Source: CAADGV01 sp040290295 (GTDB taxonomy: Bacteria > Bacteroidota > Ignavibacteria > UBA10030 > UBA6906). Taken from it: a DNA stretch of 64,000 bases. The notes under the pieces were generated by a model that did not search any database, was not told where the DNA came from, and worked only from the letters and a program-made list of their open reading frames with translations. Position 1 is the stretch's first letter, and each line of letters opens with the position of its first letter. The stretch lies in assembly GCA_040290295.1 (NCBI GenBank), contig PSMW01000009.1, positions 1 through 64,000 of the forward strand. Direction: 5' to 3'. The position numbers and the translations under genes are program-made. Positions 7,963 through 18,300 of this stretch are shown here, one piece after another.

Positions 7963-9171
7963 TTGAATCTCGTATCTCAATTGTTTAGTTTGTCCCCACA
8001 TTCGAGCAGCAGTGATCTTCACGTGTTTCTACGACTTCTCATAGCCCTTCTCCGCCTCAGGGGACGATTTCTCCGGACTCGCAGTCTCTCTTCGGTCAAG
8101 TCTGTTTTGGTTGTCGAGTTGACGCGGTTGGGCGATGTCATCACCATGATGCCTGCACTGCGGCTTCTTGTGGAACGCTTTCCGCAAGCGCGCTTCTGCA
8201 TCGTTGTTGAAGACCGCTACGCCGCTTTTCTACGCGACATCAGAATCCCGGGTGAAATCGTGGGCATCAAACGACCGGAAACTCTTGTCGGATTCCTTCG
8301 TGCCCTCAAGCTCGTCCGTACGCGCAGGGCAGACCTTGTCCTCAACATGAGTCCACCGAAACGCAACGCTGCGGTCGCGCTCGCAAGCGGCGCACCGCGC
8401 ATCGTGGGATACCTCACCTACGTCGATTCGCTCACCCCGTATCTTGAGACCACACCGATCGAATCGTTCGGATGCGTGCTCGAACGACCCGCATCCTACG
8501 GACGACAGAATATCGAAGAACGGTCTCTCGCGGTGTGCACGGCATTCGGTATCGACACGCAACACGCTCGGCATGATATTGCGCTCGCTCCATCGCAAGA
8601 GGAACGGGTGCGGAGCGTGTTGATCGAGAGAGGATTGTTACCGCAGAGGCGGTTCATCGTGATCCACCCTTTTTCTGGTTGGACGTATCGTTCATGGCCC
8701 CTTGAACGATTCATGGAGCTTGTCGAACGCATGCTCGCTGTGTTGCCGGATTACGATATGCTGTTTGTGTGTGAAGAAGCACAAGCGCCGAGCCTGGCGC
8801 CTGTCTCTGAGCGGTTCGCAAACGGTGCGACCGTACGCGTGTTTGCTTCGAGCGATTTGTTGCAGACGGCGTTTTTGATGAAGCATGCTGCGTTGGTTGT
8901 CGCAAACGATTCGGGTCCGTTACATCTTGCAGCGGCCTTGGGCACGCCGGTGGTGGGATTGTTCGGTCCTGCATCGCCTGAGCTGACTGCTCCGCGCACC
9001 GCAAACGGAACGTTCGTGTATGAACGCGTCGAGTGTTCGCCCTGCACGCAGTTCACATGTGTGCGTCCCGAACAATGGTGCATGCGAAAGATTGCGACAC
9101 ACGACGTCTTGAGGAGTGTTGTTGCACGGCTTTCTGCTCAGCCAGTTGTTCAAGCGACAGCGCATGCATAA
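7963..9171 (+). CDS. Glycosyltransferase family 9 (heptosyltransferase-like)
   Basis: Up to 402 residues. The family GT9 signature begins at SVLVVELTRLGDVITMMPALRLL, and the donor side has PFSGWTYRSWPLERFMELVERM plus the hallmark VANDSGPLHLAAALGTPVVGLFGP. C-terminal cysteines (CSPCTQFTC..CM) are common in this family. GT9 enzymes add heptose or related sugars to lipopolysaccharide cores. The frame opens with TTG 7963, which gives a basic/hydrophobic N-terminal extension of about 45 residues; GTG 8023 is an alternative start, so the 5' end is uncertain. It overlaps the next gene by 8 bp. Confidence 0.85.
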   Translation: MNLVSQLFSLSPHSSSSDLHVFLRLLIALLRLRGRFLRTRSLSSVKSVLVVELTRLGDVITMMPALRLLVERFPQARFCIVVEDRYAAFLRDIRIPGEIVGIKRPETLVGFLRALKLVRTRRADLVLNMSPPKRNAAVALASGAPRIVGYLTYVDSLTPYLETTPIESFGCVLERPASYGRQNIEERSLAVCTAFGIDTQHARHDIALAPSQEERVRSVLIERGLLPQRRFIVIHPFSGWTYRSWPLERFMELVERMLAVLPDYDMLFVCEEAQAPSLAPVSERFANGATVRVFASSDLLQTAFLMKHAALVVANDSGPLHLAAALGTPVVGLFGPASPELTAPRTANGTFVYERVECSPCTQFTCVRPEQWCMRKIATHDVLRSVVARLSAQPVVQATAHA

Positions 9172-9913
9172 GGCGGATATTCTCGGCGTCAAGGTTGACA
9201 TCATCGACGCGGCAGGCTTGCACAATGCGATTGCCGAGAGCATTGCGCGCGGGGAAAGGGACGTGTACGCGTACGTCAACATCAATGCCATCAACATTGC
9301 CTACGAGAACGAACGATTCAAACGCATCCTCAACAGCGCACACTGCGTTTACTGCGATGGCGAAGGTGTTCGACTCGGCGCAGCAATGTTGGGGTATCAT
9401 CTGCCGCCTCGTGTGGTGTTGACGTATTGGATTTGGGATCTGTGTGCTTTTTGCCAAGACCAAGATTATTCGTTGTTCTTTTTGGGCGCCACTGACGAGT
9501 ACGTGCGGGAAGCCGTCCAGCGCGTGCGTGAGCGGTTTCCGAAATTACGCATCGTTGGGTTCCACCATGGGTACTTTCCGAAGCGGGGCGCGGAGAGCGA
9601 TGCCGTCGTTGAGCTGATCGATCGAGCGCAGCCCGATATCCTCATCGTCGGCTTCGGGATGCCGATGCAGGAATTTTGGATAGAAGAGAATTTCGAACGA
9701 TTGAACGCGCGCGTGATTCTGCCCGCAGGCTCGATGATCGACTATACGGCAGGCAGGAAAGGTCTTGCCCCAAAATGGATGGCAGACCACGGCATGGAGT
9801 GGCTGTATCGCTTCTTTCAGGAACCGGGGCGCTTGTGGAAGCGATATCTGATCGGCAACCCGACCTTTGTGCTGCGAGTGCTTTTCGAACGTGTCAAAAA
9901 GGGGAGTGTATGA
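9164..9913 (+). CDS. WecG/TagA/CpsF-family glycosyltransferase (GT26)
   Basis: A 249-residue protein with family hallmarks: N-terminal ILGVKVDIID, YVNINAINIAYENERFKRIL, the catalytic-site region YCDGEGVRLGA, LFFLGATDEYV, and VGFGMPMQEFWIEENF followed by the AGSMIDYTAGRKGLAPKWM segment. Members transfer N-acetylmannosamine(uronate) or similar sugars from UDP donors to a lipid-linked acceptor. A longer frame starts at GTG 9116, but ATG 9164 fits the family N-terminus and leaves only an 8-bp overlap with the GT9 gene. Its stop overlaps the start of the next gene (ATGA), which links the glycan cluster to the secreted peptidase genes. Confidence 0.9.
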   Translation: MHKADILGVKVDIIDAAGLHNAIAESIARGERDVYAYVNINAINIAYENERFKRILNSAHCVYCDGEGVRLGAAMLGYHLPPRVVLTYWIWDLCAFCQDQDYSLFFLGATDEYVREAVQRVRERFPKLRIVGFHHGYFPKRGAESDAVVELIDRAQPDILIVGFGMPMQEFWIEENFERLNARVILPAGSMIDYTAGRKGLAPKWMADHGMEWLYRFFQEPGRLWKRYLIGNPTFVLRVLFERVKKGSV

Positions 9914-12900
9914 TTGCAATGCGACGTGCGTCCATTCTGCTGGCGATGGTTCTTCTCGCTCAGCACGTTGTGCACGCGGGAGAGTTTGCCAGTCATGCCT
10001 CATCGTTCACACTGATTGCGCAGTCGGCCGTGGGGTGGGATGTGCGCTATGTGCCGGCTCCTGCCCGGCAAACGACCGTGATGATCGATGGCATGCCGTT
10101 CCGTCGGTTTTTGGAGGTGGGGGAAAGTGAAAACAGCCAGGGCGCTCCTGCACTTCCCGTCGATGTACTCACGCTTGGCATTCCCTTCGGCGCGACATTG
10201 ACGGCCGAAGTTGTAGAAGGAGAATTCGCCGACGAAGAGAACGTTCGCGTTGCGCCCCTTCCTTCGTACGAATTCACTCCCGACAACGATGCTATCGAGC
10301 TGTATCATCCTGATGCCGCCGCGTACACAACAAACGGGTTCGTTCCTTCCACTCTCCTCACGGTAGAGACGCCGTTCACGCTGCGCGAGCAGCACATCGC
10401 GGTGGTAAGGGTTCATCCTTACCAATACAATCCTGCGACGAAACTTCTCCGGCGCATCGTCCGAGCAACACTGCGGCTTCGCCTCACCAATTCTCTCGTC
10501 TCTGATCGCAATCCGCAACGCCGTACCAATGATCCTTACTTCGAATCCATCTACAAGTCGCTGCTTTGGAATTACGAGCAGGCAAGGCGATGGCGAGTTC
10601 CCATCAACGACCGCCGCTCCACACTCGATCCCGATCCAACACGAGATTGGTTCGAAACGAATCGAACGTATTACAAGATCTCCATTGCCGATGACGGCTG
10701 GCACAAGCTGACGCGAGCTGACTTGATAGCGGCAGGCGCGGATCTTGGTACCATCGATCTTCCTTCGGTGAAGGTCTTTTATCGCGGTGCACAAGTTCCC
10801 ATTGTCGTGCGGCCCGATACGACGATCGAGTTTCATGCGTATCGCCATCGCGGCGATTCGACCGATATCGACTACTATACCGATACGAGCGCGTATTGGC
10901 TGACGTGGGGCGGTGAAGCCGGATTACGCTTCGGCAATTCGAGCGTCAGCGGTGTGCCGGCGAGGACGGTCTCATCTTCGATGCACGCTCTCCATAGGGA
11001 GGAGAACTACGGATATTTTTCCGGCGCAATTCAAATCGAGCAAATCGATATCCATACGGTGCCGGGGGAAGGTTGGTATTGGCGGTGGTTCAACGTGAAC
11101 AATGAATCCAACTTTTCCTTCATGCTCGACTCGTTGGATGCATCGGTCACGCAATGTACGGTGCGCGTCCGCTTGTGGGGCACAAGTTTCTCTGCATCGT
11201 TACCGATGCAGCGTGCCCGATTCTGGATCAACGACTCGCTCGTGGGGGAGGTGGACTTCCCGCAGCGAACCGCAGCGCAACTCGAAGCAGCCATCCCTAC
11301 GTCATGGCTTCGCGCCGGCACCAATACACTCCGTGTCCTCAACGTGAATCTGGGCTTGGGAAACACGCAGTTCTATCTTGACTGGATCGAGGTGGTGTAC
11401 CCTCGAATGCTGCGTGCGTCGAACAATCAGGTGCAGTTTCTCGTTCGAAACGATGCAGGTGCGAATCCTGTCGAGTTCATCGTCCGCGGTTTCACCGATC
11501 CCTCCATCGAAGTGTTCGAGCTGACGACGCGACGGAAGCTGAGCGACATTGTGGTGACGGGTGACTCGTCGAGCGGTTACGTTGCATCGTTTCTCGATAC
11601 CGTGACGGTGCCGCATACATACGTTGCGTTTGCAGCACCGGGGTGGCAGCCGGTGCCTCCATTGAGGCAGAAACGCTTTGCCGACATCCGCACGAACGCC
11701 AACGGCGCCGATTACATCATCATCACTCATAAACGATTTCTGTCCCAAGCACAACACCTCGCGGCTCATCGGCAAACAGTCAACGGTGTTCGCCCGAAGG
11801 TCATCGATGTTGACGATCTTTACGACGAGTTCAATTACGGAATGCTCAACGCGACCGCGCTGAAGACGTTTCTGCACTATGCGTACCGTCAGTGGGCACC
11901 TCCCGCGCCAAGCTATGTCGTGCTCTTCGGCGACGCGTCATTCGACTACCACAAATACTACGGGGCAGCATCCATCAAAGCCAATTACGTGCCCGCGTAT
12001 GGCTTCCCTCCGGCGGACAATTGGTTCGGCTGTTTCGATACGACCTACTCTTTCTTGCCTTCGCTCAATCTCGGTCGTATTCCCTGCGAGAACGAGGTGC
12101 AAGCTCAGATCGCCGTCAATAAGATCATCGCTTACGATATCGCCCCGGTCTCCGGTTGGAACAAGAAGTTCTTAGTCATTACCGGTGGCGTCAATGCGAG
12201 CGAACAAGCCACGTTCAACTATCTTGCCGACAATACGATCGGGACGTACATCGTTCCGCCGCCTGTCGGCGGAACGCCGTTGCGGGTATATAAGAGCACT
12301 CCGGGCTATGTCGATGGAGAGAACAAGGAGCGGGTGCTAACGCTCATCCGCGAAGGGGTCTCCTACATGAGCTTCACCGGACATTCCGGAGGCCGCATTT
12401 GGGGTGTGGATGTGGGTCATCCGAGTCAGTTGGAAAACACCGACGGGAAGTTGCCGTTCGTTTCGTCGGTCACGTGCAACGTCGGCGGGTTCGCCACGCC
12501 CCAGAACTCGGTTCTCTCGGAGGACTTTCTCTTTGCCGACAACCGCGGTGCGATCGCCTCATGGGCATCTGCCTCCATCGGATTCGTTACCTATGGTTGG
12601 TTGCTGAACAATTATTGGTTGGCTACCGCCCGCGATGATTCGGTGCGCGAAATCGGTGCATTGGTAACATCTGCCTTCTATCGTTTGTGGGTGAACGTCG
12701 GATCAGGGGCCGTGACGATCGCGATGATCAACCTCAATCCGCTCATCGGCGATCCACTCTCTCGTTTCGCTCTTCCGCGTAAACCCGATTTGGCTGTCAC
12801 GCCTGACGACGTGCAACTCTCTGTTCCATACCCAACCCCGAACGATTCGCTGCTGACCATTCGCCTGTTGCTTCACAACTACGGCTTGGTGCCGAGCGAT

Positions 12901-15312
12901 AGTGTCGGTGTCACGCTGACCGATCTGCGCAGCGGGGTGGGCACGCAGCTTCTGAACAATTTCAAACTTCCTCCGACACTCCACGTCGACTCACTGTTGG
13001 TGCCGTGGAACGGCAAGGACTTTGTCGGTTTGCACACGCTGACGGTGTCGCTCGATCCCGACCATCGCATCGAAGAGCTGAGCGAGGTGAACAACTTCGC
13101 CTCGAACGCCCAGTATGTGTACGCCAATAACGTGTATATCGTGAAGCCGCTCAACAATATGGCTGTGCCGCCGGGAGTGCAGCGCCTTGTCGTGACGAGT
13201 CCTGTGGGGTACGACTCATCGGGTTTCAGTTACCGGTTCGAATTGGACACCGTGGCGACATTCGATTCGCCCGCGTTGGTCGCGTCGGGACCGGTTGTGC
13301 CACAGCAAACGAAAGGGGAATGGCAAACGCCATCGTTGCCGGAAGGGCGTGTGTATTTCTGGCGTGTGCGAACGCAATACAACACCCTGGTGGGAAATTG
13401 GGTGACCTCATCGTTCATCACCTCGAACGATGTGCCGATGCCGACGGATCCGTCAATGCAAAAGGTGAGAGTGCGTGTGAGCGACAGAAAACAGTTCTCG
13501 CGCGATCGGCACATCAACACGCAGCCGACGGATTCCGGCGTGATCATCGCCCCGCGCGCGCCACTGTCCCTGTACGTACGGTCGGTGGGATTCCGCTACA
13601 ATCAGACGCGCGAGTATTATAGCACCGTGAGAGCCAATGGGCAGTATGCCATCGGGTATTGGTGGGAGTTGGGATCGAGCTTCATGGTGATGCGCGTGAA
13701 CGATTTCGACGGAACGTTCACATTCCGCAGCTTCAACACGGCGTCCGATCCCGCTCTTGCTGATAGCATGCGCGCATTCATCAGTAATACGCCCGCCGGA
13801 AACTACATCGGCGTTTCCGTGATCTTCGATGGTCAAAGCAACGTGAGCGAAGCACTGAAGCGCACGATGGATACGCTCGGTGCAACGTTCTTTCGTTCCA
13901 TACGCTATGGACAGTCGTATGCCTTCCTCGGAAGAAAAGGGAACGGCGCCCCTGGCATGACGGCACTCGAGCAACTGACGAACGATACGGCGGTGGTGAG
14001 GTTGATTGTTCCAAACTATTACTCCCTCGGCTCCGGATCGGTCATCTCCGCGGCAATGCCGGTCCCGTCGGTGTGGGATTCGCTGCATGGGCGGACCAGC
14101 GGCGATGCTGCGCGCACAGATCTCCGCTTCGTCGTGATGGGAGAGAGAAGCAATGGCGCGCTCGATACATTGCGCATCGTCCCGCGTGATTCTGCCGATG
14201 TGAGTCTCGCGTCGCTCAACACGCAGCTTGCCGATTCGCAGTATGCCAGCGTCAGAACAGCGGTGATGCTCTCGACGAACGACGCGAACGTTACGCCTTT
14301 GTTGCGTGCATGGTGGATGGATGTGATGCCGCCGGCGGATCTTGCGATCAGCGCGCGGACGCTCGGCAGCACCAACGCGGCTGTTTTCAACTTCCCCATC
14401 ACCGTGTCTAACATCGGGTATCGGACAAGCGATAGTGTGCTGGTTGTCCTCAACGCGTTCGACAAATCCAACAACCGACGAAAGCTCGCCGAAGCGCTGT
14501 TGGATTCTCTCCCGCCTGACAGCAGCCGGACGGTCACGGTACCGATTCCGGTGCCCAAGTATGGATACAGAACAATCCTACAAGTCGTCGTTCGCCCGCG
14601 CAGGAATGCTCCCGACTTGGTCGCCGAAAACAACACGGCGTATTACACACTCTACACAGGAAACATTGCTCCTCCAAAATTCCAGGTCTATCGTGATGGT
14701 AGATTGATGATGGATGGCGACGTTGTTCCGCCGAAGTCGGCATTCGTTGTGCGATTGGTGCCCGATGAGAACAGAGCATCGATTGCAGCAGCGGAGCTGG
14801 AGATGTTCGTGAGCGGTAGGAAAGTGGAGCAAAATGCTGTGGCTCTTGCGAAAGCTTCGTCGGGAGCGCGAGAGGTCGTCGAACATGCTTTCTCTCCCTC
14901 ACTTCCGAACGGCACGCATGAGCTGCGCTTCCGCTGGGTGCTGATGAATCGACGTGGTGAGGTGGATACGCTGGAGCACACCTTGCATGTCCAGGTGCTG
15001 GCAGAGAGCAAGATACTCGAGCCGTTCGTCTATCCCAATCCTTTTCAGCGAGATGCTCACTTCATGTTTGTCCTTGCAGGCTCATCGCCACCAGAGGCAA
15101 TGCGCATACGCATCTTTACGGTGGCGGGAAGGATGATCCGTGCGATTGACATTCCAGGTCAATCTTTGCAGATTGGCTTCAACCAAGTGTACTGGGATGG
15201 AAGAGACGCCGATGGTGACGAAATCGCCAACGGGTATTATTTCTACGAAATCACGCTCCACAACGATGGCAAAACCTCTTCGACGATTCAGAAACTCGCA
15301 AAGATACGTTAG
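9910..15312 (+). CDS. Large secreted C25 (gingipain/PorU-like) cysteine peptidase, copy 1
   Basis: 1800 residues. Signal peptide 1-23 (AMRRASILLAMVLLAQ). The N-terminal 300 residues resemble the gingipain propeptide/PorU N-domain. The C25 catalytic domain spans roughly 580-970, with the dyad visible as His825 (TGHSGGRIWG) and Cys856 (SVTCNVGGF). CARDB-like beta domains follow (about 960-1080 and 1475-1580), with an ILEI/PANDER-like domain at about 1215-1345. The last ~95 residues are a FlgD-Ig-like T9SS sorting domain (FVYPNPFQ ... WDGRDADGDEIANGYYFYEI). ATG 9910 is chosen over an upstream in-frame start because of the signal peptide and ATGA overlap. Either a PorU-type sortase of the type IX system or a secreted protease; the sorting domain favours a T9SS cargo. 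Tandem paralogue downstream. Confidence 0.85.
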   Translation: MIAMRRASILLAMVLLAQHVVHAGEFASHASSFTLIAQSAVGWDVRYVPAPARQTTVMIDGMPFRRFLEVGESENSQGAPALPVDVLTLGIPFGATLTAEVVEGEFADEENVRVAPLPSYEFTPDNDAIELYHPDAAAYTTNGFVPSTLLTVETPFTLREQHIAVVRVHPYQYNPATKLLRRIVRATLRLRLTNSLVSDRNPQRRTNDPYFESIYKSLLWNYEQARRWRVPINDRRSTLDPDPTRDWFETNRTYYKISIADDGWHKLTRADLIAAGADLGTIDLPSVKVFYRGAQVPIVVRPDTTIEFHAYRHRGDSTDIDYYTDTSAYWLTWGGEAGLRFGNSSVSGVPARTVSSSMHALHREENYGYFSGAIQIEQIDIHTVPGEGWYWRWFNVNNESNFSFMLDSLDASVTQCTVRVRLWGTSFSASLPMQRARFWINDSLVGEVDFPQRTAAQLEAAIPTSWLRAGTNTLRVLNVNLGLGNTQFYLDWIEVVYPRMLRASNNQVQFLVRNDAGANPVEFIVRGFTDPSIEVFELTTRRKLSDIVVTGDSSSGYVASFLDTVTVPHTYVAFAAPGWQPVPPLRQKRFADIRTNANGADYIIITHKRFLSQAQHLAAHRQTVNGVRPKVIDVDDLYDEFNYGMLNATALKTFLHYAYRQWAPPAPSYVVLFGDASFDYHKYYGAASIKANYVPAYGFPPADNWFGCFDTTYSFLPSLNLGRIPCENEVQAQIAVNKIIAYDIAPVSGWNKKFLVITGGVNASEQATFNYLADNTIGTYIVPPPVGGTPLRVYKSTPGYVDGENKERVLTLIREGVSYMSFTGHSGGRIWGVDVGHPSQLENTDGKLPFVSSVTCNVGGFATPQNSVLSEDFLFADNRGAIASWASASIGFVTYGWLLNNYWLATARDDSVREIGALVTSAFYRLWVNVGSGAVTIAMINLNPLIGDPLSRFALPRKPDLAVTPDDVQLSVPYPTPNDSLLTIRLLLHNYGLVPSDSVGVTLTDLRSGVGTQLLNNFKLPPTLHVDSLLVPWNGKDFVGLHTLTVSLDPDHRIEELSEVNNFASNAQYVYANNVYIVKPLNNMAVPPGVQRLVVTSPVGYDSSGFSYRFELDTVATFDSPALVASGPVVPQQTKGEWQTPSLPEGRVYFWRVRTQYNTLVGNWVTSSFITSNDVPMPTDPSMQKVRVRVSDRKQFSRDRHINTQPTDSGVIIAPRAPLSLYVRSVGFRYNQTREYYSTVRANGQYAIGYWWELGSSFMVMRVNDFDGTFTFRSFNTASDPALADSMRAFISNTPAGNYIGVSVIFDGQSNVSEALKRTMDTLGATFFRSIRYGQSYAFLGRKGNGAPGMTALEQLTNDTAVVRLIVPNYYSLGSGSVISAAMPVPSVWDSLHGRTSGDAARTDLRFVVMGERSNGALDTLRIVPRDSADVSLASLNTQLADSQYASVRTAVMLSTNDANVTPLLRAWWMDVMPPADLAISARTLGSTNAAVFNFPITVSNIGYRTSDSVLVVLNAFDKSNNRRKLAEALLDSLPPDSSRTVTVPIPVPKYGYRTILQVVVRPRRNAPDLVAENNTAYYTLYTGNIAPPKFQVYRDGRLMMDGDVVPPKSAFVVRLVPDENRASIAAAELEMFVSGRKVEQNAVALAKASSGAREVVEHAFSPSLPNGTHELRFRWVLMNRRGEVDTLEHTLHVQVLAESKILEPFVYPNPFQRDAHFMFVLAGSSPPEAMRIRIFTVAGRMIRAIDIPGQSLQIGFNQVYWDGRDADGDEIANGYYFYEITLHNDGKTSSTIQKLAKIR

Positions 15313-15344
15313 CTGAGAAGAATCAAAGTTGATTGGGAGGAAAT

Positions 15345-18300
15345 ATGAAACGAGAGATCTGGATTGCATGTGCGATCGCTGCCGAATGCCTCTGTGCGGC
15401 GTCAACCTTGGGTGCCGCGAGCAAGCCTCACCATGGGTTCCTCATTATCTCGCAATCCTCCGAAGGCTGGATGGTGCAGTACACACCGCACGTTCCGCCC
15501 ACGACCTCCATTGACATTGACGGGGTTCCCCACATTTTGTTTCCCGGTGCGGCGAGTTTGGACGGCGGTATCGAGCATGCCGGCGAGCCGCTCCTCCCCA
15601 TCGATGTTGTAACGTTCGGCGTACCACCGAAGGCGATCATTCAGGCGGAACTGGTGGAGCCGGTGTATGAAACGATCCCCAATCAACTTGTCGCTCCCAT
15701 CCCCACCTACGCGATGAGTGGCGACACCCAAATCGTGGCAGACTACCGGAAGAATCAAAGAGCCTACAGTGAAAATCGCTTCTACCCGTCGCATGAACTG
15801 CTCACCGACTCACCAACGCTATTGCGCGATCAGTGGATGGTGAATGTTCGGATAAGTCCGTACATGTACAATCCGGCGACGAAAACATTGCGGCGTTTAG
15901 TGCGCGCAACGCTTGTGGTGAAACTCAACACGAGCGAACGTGCGGAACTGCCGTTACGTAGTCCGACGCCCGATCCCTTTTTCGAACCCATCTACCACTC
16001 GACGATCGTGAACTACGAGCAAGCTCGCATCTGGCGCGTTCAGAAGATGAAGTCCGAGATGCGTCCGGCAATCCCGGACCCCACACGTGATTGGTTCGAA
16101 ACTGGAAGGGACTACTACAAGATTCCGATTGCGCGCGATGGGTGGTACAGAGTGACGAAAGCACAGCTCGTTGCGGCCGGGGCTTTGCCCTCGCAGATCG
16201 ATGTACCGACGATGAAGATGTTTTACCGTGGGGCAGAAGTTCCGATCGTGATTCGGCCCGATACGAGCGTGGAGTTTTATGGGAGAGCCAATCGCGGCGA
16301 TTCAACATACACCGATTTCTTTACCGACACCAGCGCCTACTGGCTGACGTGGGGAGGAGCGAACGGCTTGCGTTTCTCTCCATCTCTTGTCGATGCGATC
16401 CCTCCCATCACGACATCTGTATCGGAGATAGTCACTCGCCATTTCGAGCAGAACAACTACTACTTCACCGGCACGACGATTCAAGATGTTATCAACGTCG
16501 AGACTGTGCCCGGAGAAGGATGGGCATGGGGAACGCCCGATCTATGGTTCTTCCCAAATTCGACGCGGGAGTACGACTTCATGCTCGACGACATCGACTC
16601 GCTCACCAGCCGGCAAGCGACAATCCGTGTCAGGTTGGTGAGCACGACATTAAACTACACGACGCCGAACCATCGAGCGCGGATCTGGCTGGTCGATTCC
16701 AGCGCAACATGGTATTTGGGCGAAGTGACGTTTGCCGGAAGGGCGACTGGCATGTTCACTGCTACGTTCCCTCACTCGTATTTGAAAAATGGAAGGAATG
16801 TTCTCCGCATCCAGTCGTTGAACACCGGCGCGTCGCCCAACCAGTTTTATCTCGATTGGTTCGAAGTGGAGTATAACCGTTCACTGCGTGCATCAGGGAA
16901 CCAGACAGAATTCATGATGCCGGCGTCCGGTTCGCTTACACGCACAACGTTTCGAGCATCGGGCTTTACCTCGCCGCGCATCGACGTCTTCGACCTTGCG
17001 ACGAAACGAGCAATCACCGGCGTGCAGATCACCGCAAGCGGCGGGGGGGAGTACGAGATTGCTTTTCGCGATACACTGCTCGGATCGCGTCACTACATTG
17101 TTGTGGCAGAGGGTGGTGCGCTGCCTGTTCTTTCCGTCACGCGTAAGCAATTTGCCGACATCCGTGTCAACGCCCAAGGCGCCGACTATGTGATCATCAC
17201 CCATCGGGCATTCATGAGTGCTGCGCAACAGCTCGCCGCCCATCGTCAAGCGGTGAACGGGGTTCGTACCGCCGTCATCGACGTCGATGCTATCTACGAT
17301 GAATTCAACTACGGCATCATGAACGGTACGAAGCTGAAGCACTTCATCAAACACGCATACGACTTTTGGCAGGCTCCCCGCCCATCGTATCTGCTTCTGT
17401 TCGGCGATGCGTGCTGGGATTATCATCGCTTTCTCTCTTCGACGATCAAAACTAATTACGTTCCGAGCTACGGTGTTCCGGTGACGGATAATTGGTACGT
17501 GAGTTTCAACCCCGATACGGGTGCAATGCCGTTCATGTTCGTCGGGCGCATTCCGGTTGCGACGCCTCAACAGGCAACCGAGACGGTGCAGAAGATTATC
17601 GGGTACGATAACTACACCCTCGGCGAGTGGAATAAGAATTTTCTTTTCATCACCGGCGGCATTGACCCGAGCGAGCAGTCGTTGTTCAATCTGTACTCGG
17701 AAATGATGATCGGCAACAAGGTTGCTCCACCGCCGATCGCCGGCACGCCGTTTCGCGTGTACAAGACTACGCGTGGGGCGATCGACGGTGAGCACAAAGA
17801 ACGGCTGAAGGAGTTGGTGAGAAATGGATTGGTGTTCATGAATTTCATCGGGCATTCGGGAGGAAGGATTTGGGGAGTCGATATCGGTCCGCCGAGCGAA
17901 TTGGAAAACACCGACGGGAAACTTCCGTTCGTTTCATCGACGAGCTGCAACGTCGGCGGATTTGCCGAGCCATCGAGCAATGTGCTGGCGGAAGATTTTC
18001 TGATCGCTTCGAATCGGGGTGCGATCGGTACGTGGGCGTCTTCGACGCTCGGCTTTCCGGGCTACGGCAAAGATCTTACGCTCGACTTTCTGCAAGGGGT
18101 GCGCGATTCTCTCCGCGCATTGGGACCTCTGACGACGGTTCCACGTATTGCTATGCTGCGACGCTACGGGAACGACTACATTTCCGTTTCGACCGTCCAC
18201 TCGAACAATCTCATCGGCGATCCGCTCTCGCGTTTCGCTCTCCCTCTTGCACCGGACCTTGCCGTTCGGGCGGCCGACATCGTGCCCAGCAATCCTGTCC

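Noticed and set aside
9676..9909. N-terminal extension of the first C25 peptidase to 9676
   Set aside because: It overlaps the GT26 glycosyltransferase and would bury the signal peptide that begins at 9910.
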